Assembly (NCBI GenBank): GCA_031266795.1
Contig: JAISAI010000005.1
Coordinates: 1 to 41,443, forward strand
Reading direction: 5' to 3'
From: Eubacteriales Family XIII. Incertae Sedis bacterium
GTDB taxonomy: Bacteria; Bacillota; Clostridia; Peptostreptococcales; Anaerovoracaceae
Length of the DNA stretch: 41,443 nt
Shown here: in pieces, positions 19,771 through 27,744 of the stretch
Numbering within the stretch: the stretch's first letter is position 1
Layout of the letters: each line of letters starts with the position of its first letter
The notes under the pieces: model-generated
What the model was told of the DNA's origin: nothing
The model's input: the letters and a program-made list of their open reading frames with translations, nothing else
The model's database searches: none
Made by a program: the position numbers and the translations under genes

Positions 19771-22700
19771 TTACACCGCGCCCTTTACTATCAGTTGGAT
19801 GTACTGCGCGTCGCGGATGTCCACCTTGCCGTCGCCGTTCGCGTCGAGCGTCTCGTCGTACGCCCCGCCCGAAAGCGTGGCCGCCTTGACCGCCGCCACG
19901 TCGTCCATGTCAGTCCGGTTGTCGCCGTTCACGTCGCCCGGCTGATCGGGAGCGATCGACGTTTTTGTCCATTCGTCGAGCTGACGGCCGTCGCGGTCGT
20001 ATGTCTTCATACCTATGCGGTCACCCGCAACAGAGACCACCTGATATGTGGACGTCCGAAATTTCAGCACGGGCCAGTACGTATCATCCGCCGTATCGTA
20101 GTATTTCAGCCCGGAGTTGCCCATCACCCAGGTCACGCCGCGCCGCGTGTCCACATTGCCGTCATTAAGCGGCTCCGTCCTGCCGTAGACGTGCTGATGG
20201 CCGACAAACGCGAGATCCACGCCCCCCTCCACGAACAGCGGCTCCCAGTACGCCCGCACGCGGTCCGACTCACTGTCGCCCGCCATCGGATAGGCCGGAT
20301 GATGCAGCGTCACCACGCGAAACTTCGCGCCGGACGCCGCCGTGAGATCGTCCTTGATCCATTTATTAATCTTGTCCAACTCAGCCTGGTTCTTCACGTT
20401 GCCGTCCTTGTCGAATATATCCTGCTCACTCGAAAGCGCCCACGAGTTCAGGGCCGTGACGTGCACGCTGCCGTAGTCGAAGGAATAGAACTCCTCTGAG
20501 TACCCCTCCGGCCCGTTCTTCGGCAGGTTGAAGATATCGAGATACCACAGCGGCTTGCCGCCCGTGAAATTGCTCTCGTGGTTGCCGATGGTTGGCATAA
20601 GGGGAATCTCCGAAAACGCGTTTTGCGCGTATGAGAGGAAATACTTCCAGTCCTGCGCGTCCGAGCCGCTCTGCACCATGTCCCCCGCCATAAGGCCGAA
20701 CTTCGCGTCCGCGTTCCTCGCGTATGCGTCTTTGAGCAGCTGGCCCCATTGCGGGTACTCCTTGTCCGCAGTCTCCGTGTCGCGCTGCACATCGCCGAGT
20801 AAGAGGAACTTGAAGCTCTCATTCTTGCTGCGCGAAGCGGTCGTGAAAGTATGGACATCGGACCACCTGCCCGGCTTCCCCACCCTGTAATAGTAGGGCA
20901 CGCCGGGAGTGAGCCCGTCTATAGCGGCCGTGTAATAAGCCTTGCCTGGATTGGCGCCGACCGTCTTTACGGTCGCCACCTTGCTCTTTATACGCGCGTC
21001 GGCGCCGAGAATGACGAAGGGATCCGTGCTTCCCGCCTGAGACGGCAGCGGGCAGGCGCTGACCGGAACGTACTGCGCCGCCTGGGAGCCGCCCGAATTG
21101 TCCGTCCACGTGACGGACTGCGTCGTACCGGGATCGCCGGACCAATTGAGCACGACCTCCGAGGGCCGGCTCTCATCCACCATGCTCCGGATGAGCGTGA
21201 TCTTTTCCTCAGGCGTTTCCCCCGTCACACGGATATTGTCCGCGTAGGGCAGATATCCTGAAACCTGCGCCGAAACGTCATATGCCGCGCCGAGCAGCAT
21301 CCGGTAGGTATACGCCTTGCCGCCCGCAACAGGCTCAGAAGAAAGCGGCGTTACGGTGGCGCCCATCGAATCCTTCACCGTGAGAGTGGCCGACGCCGGT
21401 TCCATCTGTACCTTATAGTCTAAAGGCTGCCAATACAGCGCGGGCAGTCCCGTACCGTCCCTGCCGGGGGTTTCGTTCATCCAAATGAAATTGCCCTTGC
21501 CGGCGCCGCCTCCGGCGCTCCCGCTGTACGCGCCGAGATAGCTGTCCACTCTGCTCCGCGTCCTCATCTGCGCGAGCGTTTGCTCTTCGAGACCGGACGG
21601 CGCTACGCCCGAGGCTACGGGAGTCGTACCTGCGAGGTAGTATACGTTCGCAAACGCGCTGCTTCCGACGCTATCAAACAGCGGTTGCCCCGTCATGTCG
21701 AAAGACTTACTGACACTGCCGGATACGGTCGCCGCGAGCCCGCCGATGGGGATCGCGCCACTGTCCACCGCCGTCACCCGCCCCATATTGTACGAGGCCT
21801 CGATAGAGGACGGATTTACGCCGAGGCCGCCGCCTCTCCCGCTCGCTCGAATCGTACCGTAGTTCACAGAGGATACCACGCTACCGCTCAGCGTGACGCC
21901 GGCGGCGTCCGTGCCTGTGACCTCCCCCGCGTTCAGACAGGAAGTGGCCGAACCCGACCGTGTGACGCCGGCTGCGCTGCCGCTTGAGGCCACTTTACCG
22001 TAGTTCGCACAATTCGCCGCGCTGCCGGAATATATGACGCCCGCGCCGCCGTTGACCTCGCCGTAGTTCTCGCAACCCGTCGCGCTCCCGGAATACACGA
22101 TCCCGGCGGCGGCGTTGATCTCCCCGTAGTTCCTGCAGTTCGTCGCCTTGCCCTCGCCGAGCACACCCGGAACATTGATATCCGCCCGGTTCACACAATT
22201 TTCGGCTAAGGACACCCTGCCTGCAATCCCACCTGCGATCACCCCTTGCGTATAGCCCTGCAAGATTTCAATCGTACCGTAATTCTCACAGCCATAGAGC
22301 TTGCCCGTGGCAACAGAAGCATGATCTTCACCTGCGATACCGCCGACCATATTCATTCCTACGATCTTGCCATAGTTGGACGCATCGTAAACACTCCCAT
22401 TGCATATACCCGCGATGCCGCCGCCGGCCCGGCTCTCCGTTGTGATCTTCCCATAGTTCACGCAGCCCCTGATCACGGCGCCGTTGTCAAGGTTGGCGCA
22501 TATGCCGCCCGCTACACTGCGGTAGTCCACGTTGGACGTCAACTCCATGAGGTTCACGCAGTCTTCGATCTGCGCGCCTGCGAGCGCCTCGTTTGCGATG
22601 CCGCCGATCTTGACGGGAGCCGTATCGCCCCAGACCATCTCGTTCCTGCCGCTGACCGTCAGGCCTTTCACTGTCCCGGACAGATAGCCAAAAAAGCCGA

Positions 22701-24192
22701 GGCCCTCGCCAATGAGCCGTTCAGTGCGGAAGTTGACGCCCGAGACCTTGTGGCCCCCGCCGTCGAAAACGCCTTTGAAGGTGTAGTATTTGCTCGCATC
22801 GAGATAACCTTGCGCCTTTTCCTCTCCTTCATTCTGATCGTCGCCTATGGGCGTCCATTCCTTGCGGTCTAAATGGATGTCGCGCGTCAGGCGCACGGTC
22901 TTGCCCGCGAACTCCACGGGATCGATTTTGCGGTTTGTCAGCGCGGATAGCCCCGCGAGCTGGGCGGCCGCGCCTATCTCGTACGATGTATCGCTTTCGT
23001 GATTGTCATACCATGCGGTATCGACGGACACGCCGTCCCAGACGTCCGCGTCCGGGGAGACTTCTTCCGTGTATTCGCCTTCGGCCACGCTCGACGCCTT
23101 GACCACGCCCGCGTCCGTATACCCCTCCTTAACGGCGAGGATGTTCATCATAGCCGGCTTGCCGTTGTTCTTTTTCACCTTCAAGGGCTGGCCATCCCAC
23201 ACGGCTGTGGGCATGTAGGAGGCCTGGCTGCTGTCGTTGTAGAGGATGGCCGCGCCTTGCGTCCCGCAATGGAACGTGAAGTACGCGTAGCCCGCCTCGT
23301 ACGCGTCTTCCGTATCCGCGTCGCCGTCTATGGCCGTCCATGTGGGCTTCGCCACCGTCCCAGACGACGCGATGGCCGGCGGCGCCGCCATGTTGTAGCG
23401 GATGTAGGTGATGCCGTAGCGGCTGTTCATGGCCGTCGGGCGTACGTTGTCAAAGTCGTCCTGCGTCTGTGGCAGCATGAGGCGCATCGTGCGCGCCGTA
23501 TCGAGCAGGCCGAGGCTGTCATAATACCCCTCCACGTCCGCCGGCGCATTCTTAAGCAGCCCATAGCGCGATGAGTAGGCCGTGATCGAGAGGATGGCCT
23601 CCTCGGGCGCCCGGCTTTCCCACACTGCATCCTTATCCTTATAGCTATAAGAACCTCCTGTGCCGCTGGTAAAGTTCGTGTAGAGCGCCGGGAAGTTGTA
23701 CCTTGGAACGCCGTAGAGGGACTGGTACGTGTAGGTGTCGGCCGCGTCGAAGCCTCCGCCGTCGATCTCCCAGAACGAGACGGAATCCTGCCCCGCGAAC
23801 CCGAGCCCCCAACCCGAGGCGGCGGAGGAGATGGCCGACTGCGCCAGAGCGTAGTCGAGCAGCCCGTTCACCGTGAAGCCCTGCGCTTCCTGATGGACCG
23901 TCGTCACGAAATTGTCTAAGATCGCGTAGTTGTGCACCTTGCCAAGCGTGGCAAAATTGTCGTTCAGATAGTCCAGCATCCCCGATACGGGAAGACGCGA
24001 GAGCAGGATGTCTTCCCCCGCGCTGTTCCTCACGTATACGAGAACGTTCTTTACGGAGTCGCCATCTGCGAGGTTGCCCTTGGCATAGACGTCATCACCG
24101 CCGCCCGGCAAGCCGGGAAGAGTGAATATAAGCGCAAGTGAAAGCAAAGACGCCGCCAAGCGCCTGAGCAGATAATTCCTACGGTAGATCAT
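19771..24192 (-). CDS. Giant secreted dockerin-bearing purple-acid-phosphatase-like protein with GLUG-like repeats
   Basis: 1473 residues from the ATG after GAAGGGGTGG. A signal peptide comes first, then the same N-terminal module as the next protein (GFTVNGLLDYAL, DTYTYQSLYG, LMLPQTQDD) and a chitobiase/Fn3-associated-like domain. An AAQLAGLSAL...WTPIG segment leads into many short GLUG-like repeats (CVNYGKI, CENYGEV, CANYGKV). A PEGA-like domain and a purple-acid-phosphatase N-terminal Fn3 domain precede a metallophosphatase with GDVQ, GDMVQSG, GNHE, LHHP and GHQHVYGR, the complete dimetal set. The last 55 residues (1419-1473) form a dockerin with two canonical calcium loops, DVNGDNRTDMDD and DANGDGKVDIRD. 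It should hydrolyse phosphate esters outside the cell and dock onto a cohesin. Confidence 0.9.
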   Translation of the reverse strand: MIYRRNYLLRRLAASLLSLALIFTLPGLPGGGDDVYAKGNLADGDSVKNVLVYVRNSAGEDILLSRLPVSGMLDYLNDNFATLGKVHNYAILDNFVTTVHQEAQGFTVNGLLDYALAQSAISSAASGWGLGFAGQDSVSFWEIDGGGFDAADTYTYQSLYGVPRYNFPALYTNFTSGTGGSYSYKDKDAVWESRAPEEAILSITAYSSRYGLLKNAPADVEGYYDSLGLLDTARTMRLMLPQTQDDFDNVRPTAMNSRYGITYIRYNMAAPPAIASSGTVAKPTWTAIDGDADTEDAYEAGYAYFTFHCGTQGAAILYNDSSQASYMPTAVWDGQPLKVKKNNGKPAMMNILAVKEGYTDAGVVKASSVAEGEYTEEVSPDADVWDGVSVDTAWYDNHESDTSYEIGAAAQLAGLSALTNRKIDPVEFAGKTVRLTRDIHLDRKEWTPIGDDQNEGEEKAQGYLDASKYYTFKGVFDGGGHKVSGVNFRTERLIGEGLGFFGYLSGTVKGLTVSGRNEMVWGDTAPVKIGGIANEALAGAQIEDCVNLMELTSNVDYRSVAGGICANLDNGAVIRGCVNYGKITTESRAGGGIAGICNGSVYDASNYGKIVGMNMVGGIAGEDHASVATGKLYGCENYGTIEILQGYTQGVIAGGIAGRVSLAENCVNRADINVPGVLGEGKATNCRNYGEINAAAGIVYSGSATGCENYGEVNGGAGVIYSGSAANCANYGKVASSGSAAGVTRSGSATSCLNAGEVTGTDAAGVTLSGSVVSSVNYGTIRASGRGGGLGVNPSSIEASYNMGRVTAVDSGAIPIGGLAATVSGSVSKSFDMTGQPLFDSVGSSAFANVYYLAGTTPVASGVAPSGLEEQTLAQMRTRSRVDSYLGAYSGSAGGGAGKGNFIWMNETPGRDGTGLPALYWQPLDYKVQMEPASATLTVKDSMGATVTPLSSEPVAGGKAYTYRMLLGAAYDVSAQVSGYLPYADNIRVTGETPEEKITLIRSMVDESRPSEVVLNWSGDPGTTQSVTWTDNSGGSQAAQYVPVSACPLPSQAGSTDPFVILGADARIKSKVATVKTVGANPGKAYYTAAIDGLTPGVPYYYRVGKPGRWSDVHTFTTASRSKNESFKFLLLGDVQRDTETADKEYPQWGQLLKDAYARNADAKFGLMAGDMVQSGSDAQDWKYFLSYAQNAFSEIPLMPTIGNHESNFTGGKPLWYLDIFNLPKNGPEGYSEEFYSFDYGSVHVTALNSWALSSEQDIFDKDGNVKNQAELDKINKWIKDDLTAASGAKFRVVTLHHPAYPMAGDSESDRVRAYWEPLFVEGGVDLAFVGHQHVYGRTEPLNDGNVDTRRGVTWVMGNSGLKYYDTADDTYWPVLKFRTSTYQVVSVAGDRIGMKTYDRDGRQLDEWTKTSIAPDQPGDVNGDNRTDMDDVAAVKAATLSGGAYDETLDANGDGKVDIRDAQYIQLIVKGAV

Positions 24193-24227
24193 AACATCCA
24201 CCCCTTCTTTTCCGTACATTTCTTCAC

Positions 24228-24250
24228 TGCCGGGGCGGAATGCCCCGGCA
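24228..24250. other. Intercistronic hairpin
   Basis: A perfect 9-bp GC-rich stem (TGCCGGGGC / GCCCCGGCA) with a 5-base loop lies in the 72-base gap between the cohesin-like gene and the phosphatase start. There is no T-run on the minus strand, so it looks more like an mRNA processing or stability element than a terminator. Confidence 0.55.
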
Positions 24251-24264
24251 ATACAATTTTACTA

Positions 24265-27200
24265 CTATTTCTTCCAGTGTGCATACAGCTTTGTGGCCTT
24301 TAGTATATGCACCTTGCTGCCAGTCGTTATCTTCACGCCGCCTTTAGCCTTCGTGTACCAGCCTGAGAACTTGTAGCCTTCGCGCGTGGGCGCCGCAAGC
24401 TTGCCGTACTTTGAGTCGTATGTCACGGTCTTGTACTTCTTGCCTTTCAGCTTGCCCTTGTTCGCATTGTACAGTACCTTGAACTTCTTCGCGGTCCACT
24501 GCGCGTAGATCTTCGAGCTCTTCTTTATGACATAGGAACCAGCGAGCCTGGATCCGGCCTTGGCCTTCGTGTACCAGCCCTTGAACGTGTAGCCCTTCTT
24601 GACGGGCTTCTTCACTTTGGAGAGCTTGTCGCCCACCTTGGCAGTTCGACTCGTGCCGCCCGCCGTGTTCAGCTTGACGATGGCCGCATTGCCCTGCGCA
24701 ACGCTAATCACGTTGACGCTGCTTACGAGCGGGAAACTTCCCGTTCCAGGCGTTGCGTACCGCTCCACTATGGCGTATAGGCTGAAATGATCCGTTTGGA
24801 ATGTCAAATAACCGCCGTTGAGCGCGCTTTCCATTAGAGTCCTGCCGCCACTGTCTTCGATACGGTACACCGACGCCCTAGCGCCGTCCATGCCGGCCGG
24901 CACGGGGATCGACACCTTGACCTTGCCGCCATTTTGCGGCTGCTGCTCTTTCCCGTCCAAATAAAGCGAGATGTCGTAAAGCCGGAAATTCGTACCGATG
25001 TCCGCAAGGATATCCTTAGCCACGCCGTACTTCTCCGAACCGATCGCGTCTGACGCGCCTAGCGTCACCGGCAAGACTACGAGAGTCGTCCCTTCGGGCA
25101 GCACGCCCTCGTCCGTCTCTGCGGTGATACCGGTCTCATCGTCCTTTAAGAGTGGCGGTTCCGGAGGCGGCGGCACGATCCACTTCGCGTAGAGCGTGTG
25201 CGCGTAGCCCACGTCCACTATGGCGTTGCCGTCCACGACTTCGTAGTCCGCCGCAATCTCCTTGCCGTCGGCCTTCGTCCACCAACCGCCGAAGGTATAG
25301 CCCTCCGGGTGGATGGCGGTGGGTAGCTGGTTCGTATCTGACAGGTCGCCGTACCGGTCGCCGAAAGTCACCGGCAGGCTATTGTATGAAGCCGTCCCCC
25401 CGTTCGCGTCGAAGCTCACGGTGAACTCGTTGGGCACGAAGTCCGGTACGATCTGATGCGAAGCTGTGATGTTTTTGGTGATATAGACCGCTTTGCCGTT
25501 CGCGTCAACAGAGAATTCCGACGTGTCCACGGCATTCCCGCTGTCGGAAAGCGCGGACACATGCTGGCCTCTCGGCGGAGTCACGGTGAAGGTGACGTCG
25601 CTGAAAGCGTCGATGGACGCGATGTCGAAATCATTCAGAGTGGCGCCGCCGTTGCTGACAGAGGTGATCTCGACTTTGGCGCCCGCCGGAATAGCCTGCG
25701 TCTGGGTAAAGTCGTATTGCAGCGCGGCGAAAGTGGCGTAGATGTAGATGTCGCCCTGGCCGTATGCTTCATAGCCTTTGTATACATCGCCTTGATCATC
25801 GGCGAAAAGCGCGGTGTAGTAGCGGTTAAGGCCATTTATGAGCTGACCCTTAGGTAGCGAATCCATCCGGTGCTCCACGCCATTCGGATCTACGAAGCTC
25901 GCGTCGATATCCGTGAGCCTGTAGCCGGGGTCGATTGTATAATATGTCACATTGTACGTTTGAAATTTGTTCCCCGGAGCCATACCATCAAAATCCAGGT
26001 AGCCTCCATGCGGAATCTCAAATCTATTATCACGGTTGATCTCATTATACGAATAGAGTTTACCGTGATCGAACGACACATTGTATATACGATGATAGCT
26101 GTTCAGTGTTACCGGCAAGGTGAACGTCCTTGACGCCACGGGTATCAATAGCTTGCAGGCGTACTCGCCGAGAGGAAGATTGCCCTGCGCCGTCACCTCA
26201 AAAGTGGCGGAGTCTTTAGCGGGGATTGTCTGTTGGTAACTGCCCGCAGAGACGCCGAAGATGGCGGCGTCCGTAGCCGTCCCGTTGATTTTGATCTCCG
26301 AAATGTTCGGCGGCGTCACATTGACGGGCATATAGCCATTGTTGTATACGGTCACGGTCTTTGTCTGCGCCATAAAATTTTTCATGTAGAAGTTGCCGAA
26401 GTTGACCGACTGGCTGCTGAGCTGTATCGCGTCTTCAAACGTGGCGGCAAGGGTATGGTTTTCATTCGCGTCCTTGAACGTATAGGTCCCCACGCCGGAT
26501 CCGTCGATCGTATAGGGACTATCCGGTCCGTCCGACGCCTGTACAAGCACATTGTCCGCCCTCAGCTCTTTTATGATGTAGCCCGCGTCGGGCGTGATCG
26601 TGAAAGCCGCGTCCGTCGACTTCCCGGGCAGATAGAGCTTCCCGCTTGTGAGCGTGCCGCCCGATATGGCCGCCATCGTGCCGCCCGTTCCGGCGCTGAC
26701 CGTGATGTAAGGTAGCGCCTTGAAGGTGGCGGTGATCGTGTGATCCCGCATTACATTTCTAAACGTGTATGTCCCGATACCAGTCGCACTGTCTACTTCG
26801 TACTTGCGATCTGCTTCATCAATAGGGGGACTGACGGTGGCCTCATCGACCGTCACGGTGTCGATGCTGTACCCTATATTCGGCTCAATGGTGAAAGCCG
26901 CGTTGGAAGTTTCGTTGACCGTGAGTACGCCGACGCTGTTCAGAACGCCCTCGACGGGCGATATCGTGCCGTTCGTACCCTGTGTTGCCGTGATGCGGTG
27001 CCCGGGGGCGGATTGAACTGTAATCATCTTTGTGACAGGGGTTAAGGTTGCGGTATTTTTAAAGGATGCAAGCTCGTCAGAATTTAAAGCGCCATTGCTT
27101 CCTGAACCGGAATCAGAATTAACGGCAATAATATTAAAATCGGCAGTATATGTTCCATCAGGCGCACTGTCAAGAATTTTCAAAGTCAACGTACATAAAT

Positions 27201-27657
27201 TCCCATTGTAAATCTCTCCACCGGGTCCTGATGTATTTCCAATCCTTATCAGTCTGCCAGTATCACCATTACCACCGTTAGCTACGCCAGTGGCTGACGC
27301 GATCTGAAGTCTGCTCATAATTGAAGGCAAGCTTTGATTGAGTACTATGTCAGTACCAGCTGTAGAAGATATTGTAGCAAAAACCTCAGTAGGTAATTTA
27401 CTAGTAGATTGATATCTACTGTCTCGAAATGTCGCATTTATAGATATAAAGCGATATGCGCAAGGAACATTACTAATCCCAATATCAATAGTCGCAGTAC
27501 CGCCTGGTTCCACTGTAATTTCGTCTGATTGAGTCGAAACACCGCCTTGTGTATCCACGGGCATGTCGGAATAAGCACCCATCGAGTTCATGCCGAATAA
27601 CAATATGAAAGCTATCATGGCGACAAAAAAGCGCCGAGCCTTATGCATATAAACCAT
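24265..27657 (-). CDS. Secreted cohesin-like protein with three InlB-type repeats
   Basis: 1130 residues from the ATG five bases after AAGGAG. A signal peptide (to about 30) is followed by a cohesin-like domain (about 40-215): EPGGTATIDIGISNV, then CTLTLKILDSAPDGTYTADF and a final strand. Two repeats (about 220-310 and 315-415) end in YTF-x-HTI-ATF motifs. After beta-rich regions come three Listeria-Bacteroides/InlB B-type repeats: one with FDANGGTASYNSLP and two basic C-terminal ones (GYTFKGWYTK, GYKFSGWYTK). No sortase or SLH anchor is seen. The next gene encodes a protein with a dockerin, so this is the natural candidate receptor; that is an inference. The 5' third of the gene looks less GC-rich than its surroundings. 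Which polymer the repeats bind is unknown. Confidence 0.83.
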   Translation of the reverse strand: MVYMHKARRFFVAMIAFILLFGMNSMGAYSDMPVDTQGGVSTQSDEITVEPGGTATIDIGISNVPCAYRFISINATFRDSRYQSTSKLPTEVFATISSTAGTDIVLNQSLPSIMSRLQIASATGVANGGNGDTGRLIRIGNTSGPGGEIYNGNLCTLTLKILDSAPDGTYTADFNIIAVNSDSGSGSNGALNSDELASFKNTATLTPVTKMITVQSAPGHRITATQGTNGTISPVEGVLNSVGVLTVNETSNAAFTIEPNIGYSIDTVTVDEATVSPPIDEADRKYEVDSATGIGTYTFRNVMRDHTITATFKALPYITVSAGTGGTMAAISGGTLTSGKLYLPGKSTDAAFTITPDAGYIIKELRADNVLVQASDGPDSPYTIDGSGVGTYTFKDANENHTLAATFEDAIQLSSQSVNFGNFYMKNFMAQTKTVTVYNNGYMPVNVTPPNISEIKINGTATDAAIFGVSAGSYQQTIPAKDSATFEVTAQGNLPLGEYACKLLIPVASRTFTLPVTLNSYHRIYNVSFDHGKLYSYNEINRDNRFEIPHGGYLDFDGMAPGNKFQTYNVTYYTIDPGYRLTDIDASFVDPNGVEHRMDSLPKGQLINGLNRYYTALFADDQGDVYKGYEAYGQGDIYIYATFAALQYDFTQTQAIPAGAKVEITSVSNGGATLNDFDIASIDAFSDVTFTVTPPRGQHVSALSDSGNAVDTSEFSVDANGKAVYITKNITASHQIVPDFVPNEFTVSFDANGGTASYNSLPVTFGDRYGDLSDTNQLPTAIHPEGYTFGGWWTKADGKEIAADYEVVDGNAIVDVGYAHTLYAKWIVPPPPEPPLLKDDETGITAETDEGVLPEGTTLVVLPVTLGASDAIGSEKYGVAKDILADIGTNFRLYDISLYLDGKEQQPQNGGKVKVSIPVPAGMDGARASVYRIEDSGGRTLMESALNGGYLTFQTDHFSLYAIVERYATPGTGSFPLVSSVNVISVAQGNAAIVKLNTAGGTSRTAKVGDKLSKVKKPVKKGYTFKGWYTKAKAGSRLAGSYVIKKSSKIYAQWTAKKFKVLYNANKGKLKGKKYKTVTYDSKYGKLAAPTREGYKFSGWYTKAKGGVKITTGSKVHILKATKLYAHWKK
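24500..24678 (-). repeat. InlB-type repeat-encoding DNA, copy 2
   Basis: Partner of the 17127-17305 segment, colinear without gaps over 179 bp. The first 41 bases differ at one position. It encodes the middle of the three InlB-type repeats of this protein. Confidence 0.8.
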
Positions 27658-27691
27658 AAAAAACTCCTTACTTATACAATTTTCTCATAAA

Positions 27692-27733
27692 CTTACGAAC
27701 GCCAAGACGCTGTCACGCCTTGGCGTTCGTAAG
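27692..27733. other. Long perfect intercistronic hairpin
   Basis: A perfect 15-bp inverted repeat (CTTACGAACGCCAAG / CTTGGCGTTCGTAAG) with a 12-base loop lies in the 87-base gap between two surface protein genes. On the minus strand it is followed by GTTTATGAG, not by a strong T-run. It could be a partial terminator, an attenuator that sets gene ratios, or an mRNA stability element. Confidence 0.7.
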
Positions 27734-27744
27734 CCGTTATCAAA

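Noticed and set aside
21800..22600. CRISPR-like regular repeats
   Set aside because: The periodicity is protein-coding GLUG-like repeats (CxNYGxx) in frame with the phosphatase; there are no identical direct repeats with unique spacers.
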